A DNA stretch of 64,000 nt from Papilionanthe hookeriana x Papilionanthe teres (GCA_022702705.1 CM040426.1:79569877-79633876); one strand, 5' to 3'. Positions 11,881 to 23,165 are shown, numbered from the stretch's first letter. A program made the numbers and translations. The notes: generated from the letters alone by a model not told the origin.

Positions 11881-12450
11881 CCTTATTGGTGATCTCAAAA
11901 GATGGAATTGATATCAATGACATGTGCTTGCAATATTAATCATAGATGATGAGCTAATTTGTTGGGTCAATAAGAAATCAGCATTATTATCGGCAATGTG
12001 CATCATCCTCATTGATATTAATGGTGGACATCAACGTTGATGTTGATGGGTATATATCTATTTTATTGGCAACAGTGGATATCTATGTTCTTAAGACTAT
12101 AGGTGACGACGACGTTGGTGTCAATGGACTTTGGCATTATTGTTGATGACGTACATCAATTACATCGGTGATGGCAAACATCAATATTAGTGTTTATGGT
12201 GTGTCTTGATGATGATATAGAGAGGTTGATAATCACTAGAGAGTCAACAAATATTTGCATAGATCAAATAGTGTATCAACATTGTTGGAGATGTTCGGAC
12301 TAAATATTAATGTTAATGGCATGCATTGATTTCATTGGTAATGAAAAACATCAATGATATTGGTGCTGATGTGTGATGACTTTGTCGGCACTAACGACAT
12401 TTGCATTAAACGAGATGTTAGATGGGAGTTGCTAGCAATAATCGTTGTTG
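11881..12450. repeat. Degenerate repeats rich in CATCAA/GATGTTGATGG
   Basis: Words such as GGCATGCATTGATTTCATTGG, AAACATCAA and TGATGTTGATGG recur irregularly every 50-65 bases. Heavily decayed; period uncertain. Confidence 0.45.
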
Positions 12451-13086
12451 TCGATCATTAAATAAAAATCTAAGATTGATTAAATCTATAACTCTCTCAT
12501 ATTCTAGGTTCCCTTTCTTGTGTTAGAGGTTATATTTATAATTTTATATAGTGGTGTTTTTATTATATTAGCAGAAATCTTCATATGGTTGAGCCAATGG
12601 CCAGAGTCGACCACCTTGATCATACAAGATTTTTCATTTACTTAAGTGTCATAATATCATTTAAAATAGATTACCATGAGCTCATTATATTCATCCCATC
12701 AAGATGCACAATTCTATAATAAAATGAAGTTTCCATGGCTTTGTATTTTATTAATTTATTTTTATTCAAACACTTGTATGAAGTATGTGCTTGATTGAAT
12801 GAACTCTTTGAAAATGTATCAACATTTTAAATGATCTATGATTTAACAGTAGCCACTAAAAGTGATAAGTAATCACACTAATTTTAACAAATTTAAATTG
12901 ATGATTTATTTATAGGCATAAACTAAAAAATATATATTAGAAATATAGGCAAAAAATGTTTCTCAATTTCATTCTTTATAATTCCTATCATAAAATAATG
13001 ACATCACAGAAAAAAATATTATTATTTTAAAGATAAATTTGAACCTAATAGATAAACATGTATTTGTATTATGAAATTTAAACTTT
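12451..13086. other. AT-rich intergenic
   Basis: No open frame, RNA gene or repeat recognised. Confidence 0.4.
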
Positions 13087-13295
13087 ATATTATAATTGAA
13101 GGTCTTCATACTTAATATTTTGTGATAAAAAATTGAAGATTATATGATAGACCTAAAACAAAGATTTATAAGCATTGATCACTGACAAGTGATAGAACTT
13201 TCTTAAAGACAATATAACAGTGAGCCCTGCATTTGGTGCAAAGACTCCTCTCAAAGATGATGTAACAATGCATTCTGCAATAACTACTTATAACT
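13087..13295 (+). repeat. Left flank duplicated on the far side of copia A1
   Basis: The segment from TATTATAATTGAAGG to AACTACTTATAACT reappears to the right of the retrotransposon, split and reordered: 13193-13295 matches 18267-18368, and 13087-13192 matches 18394-18510. No 5-bp target duplication is seen (TAACT against ATTTA). Confidence 0.85.
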
Positions 13296-13741
13296 TGTTG
13301 TGAAAAATGATGACAATAAAGTAAAATTGAACGAAAAATGCACGCAGAAAATAAACACCAGAGCGACACACAGATTTACGTGGTTCGGCAAATTTGCCTA
13401 CGTCCACGGAGTTGCAGAGGATTTTATTTCTTCGAGGAATTACACCGTCGAGCGCCTCGACGTTTACAAGAAAACTCTATTTTCTTCTCTCCCTTCCTCT
13501 CTTTCTATCTTCCTCTCTTCTCTCTTGGAGAACTTGGTTGTACATCATCCAATAGCCAAAAGAGGCTATTTATAGAATGAAGAGAGTGGTAGGTGGGAGG
13601 TAGGTGAGCGGTAGAGTGGGAGGTAGGTGAGCGGTAGGTGGGAGGTAGGTGAGCGGTAGGTGGTAGTATGGTCGGTGAGCAGTAGGTAGCCCTTAATTAG
13701 GAAGCTAACATGTGGTGGACCGGTCTCCACATTACCCAACA
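13296..13741 (-). repeat. 3' LTR of copia A1
   Basis: 446 bp from TGTTGTGAAA to TACCCAACA in plus orientation. It holds the TATA motif (CTATAAATAG on the minus strand, near 13566-13575) and a short tandem array of GAGCGGTAGGTGGGAGGTAG-type units at about 13585-13675. Confidence 0.95.
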
Positions 13742-13862
13742 ATTCTCCCACTCGAGACCGAGACACTCACCGTACCACCTACAGGCTGCAACATCTGCTG
13801 GCTGTACCAGACTTTTCCTCAAACACGATATTCTCCACCTCTGCACCTCAAAGCCTCTGTCT

Positions 13863-14249
13863 TCAAGCTAGAAGACCAACTGAAGCTGCACACAACTTCA
13901 ATTTCTCAAGAGTAACACCCTTTGTCAACATATCAGCAGGATTTTTGCTTCCACAAATTTTCTCAAGTAGAAACCGTTCATCATTTAATAATGATCGTAT
14001 GAAGTGATACTCGATCTCGAATGTGCTCGGTCCCGGATTGAAATGCAGGATTCCCGGCAAGGAATATAGCGCTCCGACTATCACCGTGAGAGTGCCCTTC
14101 TGAACGTCCTTACCTAATTCTTCCAAGAAACGTTGTAACCATATCATCTCCTTTGCAGCCTCTGATACTGCAACATACTCAGCTTCTGTAGTGGATAAAA
14201 AAACTGTCTTCTGTAGATTTGAGCGCCATGACACTGCAGCACTCACCAA
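13863..14249 (-). pseudogene. Copia A1 RNase H and pol C terminus
   Basis: 128 codons including VFLSTTEAEYVAVSEAAKEM, the RNase H segment with catalytic Glu, then FLLEKICGSKNPADMLTKGV and the C-terminal LKLCAASVGLLA. The canonical IHLAKNP-type segment in the middle is disturbed, and the upstream half lies in another frame. Confidence 0.9.
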
Positions 14250-14393
14250 GAGTATAAACGTAACTCCGTAGTACTCTTCCTACTCGTCAATGTCTCCAGC
14301 TAAATCTGCATCAACATAGCCTCGTACCTCCGTGCTCTTTCCCGAGAAACACAAACGGGTTTCGAAGAGCCCTTTAGGTATTCAAGATCCACT

Positions 14394-15397
14394 TCACAGA
14401 CCTTCCCAATGTTCTTTCCCCGGATTACTCATGTATCCGCTCACAACTCCCACTGCATGGGCAATATCTGGTTTAGTGCAGACCATAACATACATAAGTG
14501 AACCAATAGCTGAAGCGTAAGGAACCTTACCCATGTAGTCTTGTTCTTCCTCTGACGTGGGTGACTGACTCTTGCTGAGTCTGAAATGACTGCCCAAGGG
14601 TGTGCCAACTGGTTTCGCCTTGTCCATATTGAACCTCGCTAAGCACCTTTTTCACATATTCGATCCGTGAAAGTCTTAACGTACCTTTCGACTCGTCTCT
14701 CGATAATCTTCATGCCAAGGATTTGCTTTGCCGCTCCCAAATCCTTCATTGTAAAGTGTTTTGACATCCGCTTCTTTAGCATTATCGATCTCATAAATGT
14801 TAGCCCTCGCACTAAGCATATCATCCACATACAGCAGTAGGATGATATAAGAATTGTCAAAATACCTGACATAACAACAATGATCTGCTCGACATCTTTT
14901 GTACCTCGCATCGAGCATGAATTTATCAAACTTCTTGTACCACTCGTCTCAGGAGCTTGCTTCGAGCCATACAAGCTCTTTCTCAATCTGCAAACTGAGT
15001 CTTCCTTTCCCTGTACCACGAACCCTTCAGGTTGGTGCATGTAGATGTCTTCTTCAAGGACTCCATGAAGAAAAGCTGTTTTTACATCTAACTGCTCAAG
15101 GAAGAGATTTTCGCAGCCACCATAGCATGCGTACCATTCCGATGGTTGTAAGCTTCACCACAGGAGAGAAAATCTCGGAATAATCAATACCATGCTTCGC
15201 CGAAAACCTTTTACAACAAGTCTTGCCTTGTGCCTTTTACTGCCATCATGCTCAGTCTTCACCCGATACACCCACTTGTTGTGTAATGCCTTCTTCCCTG
15301 GTGGAAGATCTGTTAGCTCCCAAGTTTGATTTTCTAGCAGAGAATCCATCTCCTCCTTCATGGCTAGGTCCCACTTGTTCGAATTTCCATCTTGCAA
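14394..15397 (-). pseudogene. Copia A1 reverse transcriptase, frameshifted
   Basis: Three frames together carry the polymerase: WDLAMKEEMDSLLENQTWEL and NKWVYRVKTEHDGSKRHKAR (15155-15397), VCRLRKSLYGSKQAP (14639-15040), the LLLYVDDML active-site box in the alternative frame (14676-14918) and GSLMYVMVCTKPDIAHAVGV (14394-14627). At least three frame breaks make it non-functional. Confidence 0.92.
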
Positions 15398-15965
15398 GGT
15401 TTATTCATAACTTTGAGGTTCTCCACCATCTGTCAGCAGAATGCAGTTTAAAGTAGGAGAATACCTCTGTGGAGAACGTCTAGCCCTTTCTGACCTGCGA
15501 ACTGCAACTGTAGGGGTAGATTGCTTTGAAACTGACTGTGGAACAATAGGAATGGGTGCCTCGGACCCACTCTCTTCATCACCTTCATCTTTGTGCTGAA
15601 CTGTAACCTCTGGTAAATCATCAAGTTTTACCAACTCGCATTTCTGCAGATGTTGTTTCGAAACCGTATCGGGCTTGTCCTTGTACATCATCTTCTCATC
15701 GAAGATCACGTTCCTGCTCCGTTTGATCTTCCGATCTCGATCATCCTGAAACGATACCCAAATGCATCATCTCCATAGCCAATGAAGTAACACTTCTTTG
15801 ACTTAGCTTCAAGCTTACTTCGAGCATCTGGATTAATAAGAACATATGAAAGACAACCAAAAGTCTTAAGGTGAGAAAATCTGACCTCTTTCCCACTCCA
15901 GACCTCCTCAGGTAATTCCCGCTTAATAAAACGGATGGCCCCTCGTCGATCAAATAACCGGCAAG

Positions 15966-16456
15966 CTACACCGCTTCGCCCAAAACTGGTGGTAGTCCGA
16001 CGTGCAATCTCATGCTTCTAGCCCTCTCATTGATGGTCCTGCTCATGCGCTCTGCAACACCATTTTGTTGTGGTGTCCCTGGAATGGTCTTCTCCATTCT
16101 GTTGCCCTGAGCTGCACAATACTCCTTGAATGCACCATCAATGTACTCACCACCATTATCAGACCTCAGACATTTTAACTTTAAGCTTGTCTCTGTCTCA
16201 ACCATAGACTTCCAAGTCCTGAACACATTAAATACATCGATTTATGCTTCGAAAAGTAGACCCATACCTTCTGCCGTGATCGTCTCATGAATGTGACGTA
16301 GTAGCGAGAGCCTCCAAGAGATGTCACCTGGGAAGGTCCCCACACATCCGTGTGTACAAGATCCAGCCTTTCCCGCTCAGCGTCCCCGCCACTTTTCAAG
16401 AAACCGACCTTCCTCTCGTTTCCCCATAATGCAACTCTCACATATGCCAAGATCAA
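15966..16456 (-). pseudogene. Copia A1 integrase, frameshifted
   Basis: The core D,D,E region is readable: LDLVHTDVWGPSQV (first Asp), LRSDNGGEYIDGAFKEYCAA (second Asp) and GTPQQNGVAERMSRTI (Glu). The first Asp is in a different frame from the rest. Downstream hinge sequence with RRSERARRSPQRYSPTLN is at 15401-15709. Confidence 0.92.
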
Positions 16457-16765
16457 CCGTCTTCGCTCGGTAGCTTACTCCGGATCGAAGTTCCTTCATA
16501 CCTCTTTCGACTCATGTGACCAAGTTTATAATGCCACAACTTTGTTGTGCTCTCTACAACAGATAGTATCAACACCGTTAATTAAACCAGCAGTCATATA
16601 TAAGGTACACGTTTTCTTACCCCGAGCCAGTACCAGTGCTCCCTTAGTAACCTTCCAAGTGTTATCTGAGAACACTACCGAATGTCCACACTCATCAAGC
16701 TGTCTAACATAAATGAGGTTCTTTTTTAGTTCAGGAATGTGTCCGACCTTTGCAGTGTCAACTCG

Positions 16766-16996
16766 TTATTGTTTGAAAGTGCAATGTCGATATCTCCCAT
16801 TCCAACCACATTCAAAGCTTCTCCATCTCGCGAGATATACTTTTCCAAAGTCACTCGCAACATAGTTTTGCATTAAATCTCTATGGGAAGATGTATGGAA
16901 AGAAGCCCCGCAGTCCAAGGATCCAGTCGTCACATGGAGTTGTGAACCGCAAGCAACAGCACGCATCCCGAGCTTCTTCGACCATGACATTAGCAC
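16766..16996 (-). pseudogene. Copia A1 protease, active site altered
   Basis: LDCGASFHTSSHRDLMQNYV corresponds to the aspartic protease motif in which the usual D-S-G-A appears as D-C-G-A. A frameshift follows the segment DFGKVYLA. Confidence 0.8.
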
Positions 16997-17779
16997 CGAT
17001 TTTCTCTGTCTTTTGAGGACTTTTACAGTTCTTCTTTATGTGGCCAATTTTGCCACGCTCCAAAGCAGTCGCTTGTTGACTGGGCTTCGACTTGCTTCGC
17101 CTCTCGTACTTCGAGTTCGATCTTCCTTTGTTCGAGTTCATGTCATGTGATCTCCTCTCGAAATCAACATTCGGTGCCGAACTCGAACACGAAGTCTCAC
17201 CGTAATCTTTCCTACGCACCTCCTCGCCCAAAATTAAATCACGAATATCATCATATTTTAGCTTAGATTTACTCGTAGAATTGTCGATCGCCATCCTCAT
17301 AGCCTCCCGACCTATTCGGCAATGAAGCCAATATTATCGACGCCGTATCTCATCATCAAATTCAATTTCGACGTACTACAATTGATTTGTGATAGTATTA
17401 AAGTCATTCGGATGCTCGTACAACGGACGTACCTTCCGCCATCTTCAAATTGAATAACTTTTTCATCGGATGCACCTCGTTATTCGCCGACGGCTTTTCA
17501 TACATACTCGACAAAGCCGCCATGAGATCCGTAGTGGTCCTCTCCTCGATAACGTTGTGTGCAATCGATCTCGACAGGGGTTAATCGAATAACCCCTGAA
17601 CCTATCGATCCAACGTATTCCAATCGACCTCGTCCATCTTCTCCGGTCGCTTGCCCAAGTAACGGAAGATGAAGTTTCTTCCCATAGAGGTAGTCCTCTA
17701 TCTGCATTCTCCAGTAACCAAAATCGGTGTCGTCGAATTTCTCGATCCCCGAAAGCTTCACTTCGTCTCCGGCCATCAT
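16881..17779 (-). pseudogene. Copia A1 gag, frameshifted
   Basis: Starts at about 17779 with MMAGDEVKLSGIEKFDDTDF and GYWRMQIEDYLYGKKLHLPL, the typical gag N terminus. A second frame (17300-16881) carries SKLKYDDIRDLILGEEVRRK. The zinc knuckle has decayed: ALERGKIGHIKKNC keeps the last His and Cys but lacks the first two Cys. Confidence 0.9.
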
Positions 17780-17815
17780 TCTTCCTCAGATCCGAACCGA
17801 AGCTCTGATACCAAT

Positions 17816-18264
17816 TGTTGTGAAAAATCATGACAATAAAGTAAAATTGGAACGAAAAATGCACGCAAAAAATAAACACCAGAGCGACACACAGATTTAC
17901 GTGGTTCGGCAAATTTGCCTACGTCCACGGAGTTGCAGAGGATTTTATTTCTTCGAGGAATTACACCGTCGAGCGCCTCGACGTTTACAAGAAAAACTCT
18001 ATTTTCTTCTCTCCCTTCCTCTCTTTCTATCTTCCTCTCTTTCTCTCTGGAGAACTTGGTCAGTACATCATCCAATAGCCAAAAAAGGCTATTTATAGAA
18101 TAGAAGAGAGTGGTAGGTGGGAGGTAGGTGAACGGTAGGTGGGAGGTAGGTGAGCGGTAGGTGGGAGGTAGGTGAGCGGTAGGTGGTATATGATAGGTGA
18201 GCGGTAGGTAGCCCTTAATTAAGAAGCTAACATGTGGTGGACCGGGTCTCCACATTACCCAACA
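17816..18264 (-). repeat. 5' LTR of copia A1
   Basis: 449 bp, nearly identical to 13296-13741. TATA motif at about 18088-18097 (minus strand) and the same GGTAGGTGAGCGGTAGGTGG-type array at about 18108-18195. Confidence 0.95.
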
Positions 18265-18510
18265 ATTTAAAGACAATATAACAGTATAACAGTGAGCCCT
18301 GCATTTGGTGCAAAGACTCCTCTCAAAGATGATGTAACAATGCATTCTGCAATAACTACTTATAACTGTCATACTGAAGATACAATGACTTCATATTATA
18401 ATTGAAGGTCTTCATACTTAATATTTTGTGATCTACAATTGAAGATTATGTGATAGACCTAAAACAAAGATTTATAAGCATCGACCACTAACAAGTGATA
18501 GAACTTTCTT
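18265..18510 (+). repeat. Right-flank copy of the A1 target sequence
   Basis: 18267-18368 repeats 13193-13295 (with an extra 8-base TATAACAG), then a 25-base spacer, then 18394-18510 repeats 13087-13192. The order is therefore A-B-retrotransposon-B'-A'. Confidence 0.85.
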
Positions 18511-19385
18511 AGGCCCACTATGTCATGCCAGTTGTGACTGCTTGCGGTTATAATACTAGTGATCAGTAGTTCGCTCAAAAAAAAAAAAATTTATGACTCA
18601 TGTTATATTGTCCAACCTTGACATCAAACTTGTGATAGAAAAAGCATAATACACGAAATAAATATCTCATTTTTGAAAGAACAAGTGATTCCAAAAAGTG
18701 ATCCATTTATTAGTGTAAATAGGAAATTAAAAGAAGATTTTACTCAAACTCTTTTCAATTAAATATGTGGATAAAAAATAATTTCATTTGAATTCTCTTC
18801 CATTTTTATTTGTCTTCATGCTTACCTTTCTGGGAGGCTTCCTAGCTCTTTCTCCAATGAATAAAATCTCTATGATTTTCATGCAATTATGCATAGACAT
18901 TGCCAGCAAAATTATGAAAAGAAGGAGTCGATAAGTCTGGCGATCTCTTTCCTACACATTAAAAGAGAATTTGAATAGGAATTTAGGTTGTTTTCCATAA
19001 TTTTACAATAAATAATTGCACTTATTTTATTATTAAAGAGAGAAAATATTTGAAAGAGTTGTACATCATAATAGACCCTGATGGTTTTTATCAAAAAATA
19101 TTTCTTACTAATATATAAATAATATTTATTATATTTAAAATTTTCAATTATATTTTATCATTTTTTTATTCAAACTTTCAACTTAAACAAAAATTAAAAT
19201 CTACTTATAATCTTTTTTTAACAGTATTGATCATAAAAATTATCAATCATCTCATCAAAATAAGAAATTTTCAACCTTGACCTCAACTTACTAGAAAATT
19301 AGATGATGTAATGGCTTTTTTATTGTTGGTAAGTGTCACCTATTAAAAAAATAATTTAGATAAGCATACCCACCAAAGACCCAAC
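18511..19385. other. AT-rich upstream region of the zinc-finger gene
   Basis: No convincing coding sequence. The last 200 bases form the presumptive promoter, but I see no unambiguous TATA box or named element. Confidence 0.4.
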
Positions 19386-19540
19386 ATGCACCTTCCTACA
19401 TTAAGAAACCAATTAAATCTTTCACCTCAAAATCCTCAGTATAAATCTCACCAATTCCATAGAGAAGCTCTTAAGATATCCACCTTCTTCCATTCTTCTT
19501 CAAACTCTAAATCTTTATCTCCCCCACCATGCAAAGTGCA

Positions 19541-20242
19541 ATGGATCAAACCAGAAACTGGATGTGGGAAAGAAACAAGAACTACTCAAACAAGCCAATC
19601 TATTTCAACCCAATTCTCACTTCTCCTTCTGCGACTTCATTTGATTCATGGGAGGAGTTTGCCTTCGCCAAAGATTCCTCCGGTGATCTATGGGGCTGCG
19701 TATGGCCTCCTCGATCCTACTCCTGCACCTTTTGCTGGAGGGAGTTCAGATCAGCGCAAGCACTGGGTGGCCACATGAATGTTCATCGCCGCGACCGCGC
19801 AAGGCTCAAGCTTGAAGCTTCAAGCCCTTCTAATGAAGAAGAAAGCTCTAATCATAGCCCTAACCCTAATTCTGCAGCTGCAGCCTCATACTCGTTGCAA
19901 ACTCAGGAGAACTGTAGCATGAACCCTTTTGTTTCTTCTTCCTTTTCAATTCTGCCGCAGGATGTTTCAGTTGATTTGACCTTAAGTGAGATAGATTGTA
20001 AGAGAAAAAGAGAAACTTGTGGGGTTCATGAGGTATTGAGTAAGTCTAAGAAGCTGAAAAGTAGTGAAGATCTGATGTTGGGTTTGAATAGAGAGAGTGA
20101 TAGAGAAGATCAACTGCAAGTTTTGAAATCTGATGAAGTATTAAAGCTTAGAACATGCCAAGTTGAAGAGTTGGATCTGGAGCTTAGGCTTGGAGATCCT
20201 CCAAAAGTTAAGAAGGATTGCACCATAATCATGATAGAATAG
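19541..20242 (+). CDS. SUPERMAN-like single C2H2 zinc-finger protein with EAR motif
   Basis: Intronless gene for a plant-specific C2H2 regulator of the SUPERMAN/RABBIT EARS/ZFP10-11 type, expected to act in the nucleus as a repressor. Numbered from an upstream in-frame ATG at 19529, the finger is C66-x2-C69-x12-H82-x4-H87 with the diagnostic FRSAQALGGHMNVHRRDRAR. A Ser-rich middle and a basic stretch (CKRKRE, 157-162; SKSKKLK) follow. LDLELRLG (215-222) is an EAR motif, which in this family recruits TOPLESS-type corepressors. I start at the second Met because MDQTRNWMWERN resembles family N termini; the first Met adds four residues. An odd point is Trp in CTFCWREF, where Lys is usual. Orthology within the family is not resolved. 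Confidence 0.92.
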   Translation: MDQTRNWMWERNKNYSNKPIYFNPILTSPSATSFDSWEEFAFAKDSSGDLWGCVWPPRSYSCTFCWREFRSAQALGGHMNVHRRDRARLKLEASSPSNEEESSNHSPNPNSAAAASYSLQTQENCSMNPFVSSSFSILPQDVSVDLTLSEIDCKRKRETCGVHEVLSKSKKLKSSEDLMLGLNRESDREDQLQVLKSDEVLKLRTCQVEELDLELRLGDPPKVKKDCTIIMIE

Positions 20243-21415
20243 ATAAACAAATTATGTTCAAGTTTATTTCTTTTTCAGTATAATCCAAGTTCAGTGTTTT
20301 TGGCTTTTAATCAAGCACTTCTTCTTGTTGCAAATGGCAACTTGCGCATCTTCTCTCATGAATTCAACTCATATCATGTAACAGTGAGAAGCCAACAGGG
20401 ACAAATGGAGAATGCTTCTTTTCCCTTTGTTTTTCTCCTTTCCTCACAAGAAATTAATGTATAAGTTGATCCCATAGCTTTGCAGGGCAGTCATGGATCT
20501 ATTTTTGTTGTTTTTGGGAAATAATATATGGTGATTTCTTCAATGTGCTTGGCCGGACAATGATGCCCAAAACACATCACTCTCATGTGCATTATAAAAT
20601 TTAAATTTGATTAGCCAACTGTTGTCCTTCACTTAAACTTATGTGTCCCCCTTATGCAAATTATTTTTTGTCTGTACTAAGGAAGGCAAATGAATCTTGG
20701 TTTATATATAATTTCTATCTTTTTTTCTTTTTCATATATAAATTTATGACACCAAATTGCTATATATCTAAATATCAAACTTTAGGTGCATTTAGGAATT
20801 GCATGGTATGTATATAAATTTTCCAAACTTAGGAAACATATATAGTCGTTATTTGGTCAGTTTATAAATTTTTTTATACTTGCCATTAGATTTGGAAATG
20901 TTAATAACAATAAAACTTTAGCTTGATATAAATGTAATGCTAGCTTGATATAAAATCAAAATGAATTTATACAATATCTTATTTGGGAAAATGTTTATAT
21001 GTTTGTATATACTTTTGTAATTGAATTTATATACATAAATGTATATCTGAATGTCTACATGATATTGCAGAATTATTCGCTTTATATTTTTTAAAATTCA
21101 ATTTCAAAGTTAATTAAAGTTATAGGGATGTTTAGTTGGTCAATATTTGCTAGATGATGTTAATAACATATTTTAGTTATTTGCTTATTTTACTCTCTGA
21201 CATTTTTAAATAAAATTTAGTATATATGAATTTACTTATATTTTATTTGTAACTATATGTTATTTAATTATATTTACCTATTTGGATGTAAAAATTTTTA
21301 ATGGTAAGAATTAGTTAGGGGAAAAATCATGAATTTTGATCTACTGAATTTTATTGATCCATGCATCATCTGTAGTTGTATAACAACTTTGAATCAATTA
21401 TTACTGATGAGCAAG
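20243..21415. other. 3' region of the zinc-finger gene and AT-rich spacer
   Basis: A 3' UTR of a few hundred bases is likely; AATAAT-type signals occur near 20520. Beyond that the sequence is AT-rich without genes. Confidence 0.4.
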
Positions 21416-21969
21416 GAGCCCTGTAGGGCTGTAAACGAGGCTCGTGTTCGGCTCGTTCAATACTGGATCGAGCTCGAAATCGGCTCGTGTTCGAAATTGC
21501 TCATGAAAGGTGTGTTTTTTTTCGGCTCGAATTAAATATTCTTGTTAGTGTTCGGCTCGTGTTCAGCTCGAAATTGGCTCGTTAAAATTAATTGGAACAG
21601 ATATATGCATAGTGTCGGATTCGAACCTGGACCAAATGAATGGAAACAAGACGCATAACCGCGTTACCACACAAGCAATTATGATTTAAACTTAAATATA
21701 AATATATATAATATATTAATATATAAATAATATATATAATAAATTATTATATAAATAATTATATGATTATTTTTTTATTTCGAGCTAAAACAAGCCGAAC
21801 ACGAGCGAACAAAGAGTTGTTTGTGTTCGGCTCGTTTGTAATACGAGTTTAAAAAATTTGTTCATGTTTGGCTCGTTGACTTAACGAACAAGCCGAACAC
21901 GAACTACTTCACAGACCGAGCACAAGCTGTTCACGAACAAAGAGCTTTTTTGACAGCCCTAGAGCCCTG
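21416..21969. mobile_element. Non-autonomous hAT element with 8-bp target duplication
   Basis: The element proper is 21424-21961. It starts TAGGGCTGTAAACGAG and ends CTTTTTTGACAGCCCTA, with a 9-bp perfect terminal inverted repeat TAGGGCTGT. It is flanked by the direct repeat GAGCCCTG (21416-21423 and 21962-21969). An 8-bp duplication and short termini fit the hAT superfamily. Both arms are dense in GTTCGGCTCG/CGAACACGAG words around an AT-rich core. No transposase is encoded. Confidence 0.85.
21596..21675 (-). other. tRNA-like (SINE-like) relic inside the hAT element
   Basis: On the minus strand GGTTCGAATCC (21617-21627) matches a pol III B box. TGGTAACGCGG (21659-21669) resembles an A box, about 50 bases upstream, the spacing found in tRNA genes. 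The T stem and acceptor stem do not pair well, so this is a decayed tRNA or a tRNA-derived SINE head rather than a working tRNA. Confidence 0.4.
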
Positions 21970-22849
21970 ATCTTACTGAGTGTTTATAAGTCAGTTTCTT
22001 GACTATTCACCTGCACATTTCACAACACGGTACAAAATGCACGTGCATCAGTGCATGGATTCCATTTTTTAATGCTATTCTATCACAATTTATTGTACCT
22101 GAATTCTACTCCTCCAAAAAATATACCAGCACTACCTCTTTCTCTCTCTCTTGAGGCGCTGCAGAAGCCTAAAATACACGCCTACCTCAAAGGATCATGC
22201 CATTATAGTATTTGGAAAACATCAGCTTTATAGAGGACAAAAGAATGTTACCCTACCTACATTTCTCTCTGCTTACTTCTACTAGTGCCTGGCCTTGTAT
22301 AAAACCCATTATTTTATTATTGTTCAATTATCTCTAATCAAGAGCTAACTCCTCTGCAACTAGTTTCTCTTATTATATTTGTAATTGATATACATCATCA
22401 GCAATTTCATCATTTGGCACAAATCTTGAGAGGTGGCATAATTCTCGAGGTAATTTTTTTTAGCAAAGAACATTCAAATTTCAATTAAAAATTCTCCAAA
22501 ACTCTGACTTCAGCAAAACTTATAGTCAAACTAACATGTTTAATGAGACAAACACAATGAAATGAAAGTTAGTCTAATCTGAATCAAAACAAGCCTAGAT
22601 AGAGCTATTAAGCCATTTTTGGAAGCTTCTAATGCCCAATTGGATTGTCAAATGAAACCAAAAGTTGACAAGTTTATAGTTGGATCGAGCATCTCAGTGA
22701 GAGAAATCAATCGAGCTTAATATCATCAAATTCTGACATTGTTAAGTCACTCAAATTTCCACAAAACAAATTTTACGAGTTGTTGAGATGTGAATGCTTA
22801 GATGGATGAGTAGCTTGACACATATAGACAAAATGTGAAATGATTACAT
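21970..22849. other. Intergenic, no gene seen
   Basis: Only short unrecognisable frames. The first half has a CT-rich tract near 22135-22155. Confidence 0.4.
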
Positions 22850-23165
22850 TCGTGATAAAGTTTGTGTAGCTCCAGTGGCGAACAAGTTTGAAGAGATTTG
22901 ACGTAGATGGTTTGGTCACTTTAAGTATCGTCCATCGATCCGATCAGAAGAGCAAAAGTTTTATATTTGACTTATGTAACGAAAAACAGCGGTAGACCTA
23001 AACTGACTTGGGCATATTGTATAAAGAATGATCTTAATGTATTAGAATTAAATGAAAATATGACACTCAACAGGGCACAATGGAGAAAAAAGGATTCTTG
23101 TAGGCGACCCTATTTAGTGGGATAAGCTTATTGATGGGGTTGTTGGTAGAAACAAAATGGGTAAT
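22850..23165 (+). mobile_element. RTE-type LINE, 3' end fragment
   Basis: Frameshifted pieces read RRWFGHFKYRPS and GRPKLTWAYCIKNDLNVLEL followed by NENMTLNRAQWRKK, the conserved C terminus of plant RTE LINE polyproteins. The segment ends TAGTGGGATAAGCTTATTGA then GGGGTTGTTGG, the usual RTE 3' tail. The same tail, reversed, is at 49444-49500. Confidence 0.75.

Larger units (their letters stand above)
13296..18264 (-). mobile_element. Copia family A, copy 1 (Tork-like), full length but defective
   Basis: LTRs at 13296-13741 and 17816-18264, both TGTTGTG...CCCAACA. On the minus strand the order is PBS (ATTGGTATCAGAGC, 17802-17815), gag, protease, integrase, reverse transcriptase, RNase H and a polypurine tract (CTCGAGTGGGAGAAT, 13742-13756). 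All domains are present as pieces but are broken by many frameshifts and stops. The LTRs are nearly identical (about fifteen to twenty differences by eye), so the insertion is relatively young. The C-terminal NPADMLTKGVT signature fits the Tork/Tnt1 group. Total length is about 5 kb. Confidence 0.95.

Noticed and set aside
19386..19778. 130-codon frame upstream of and overlapping the zinc-finger gene
   Set aside because: Out of frame with the zinc finger, no recognised content, lies in the presumptive 5' UTR.
21596..21675. Functional tRNA gene
   Set aside because: A and B boxes are recognisable, but acceptor and T stems do not pair, and it sits inside a transposon.
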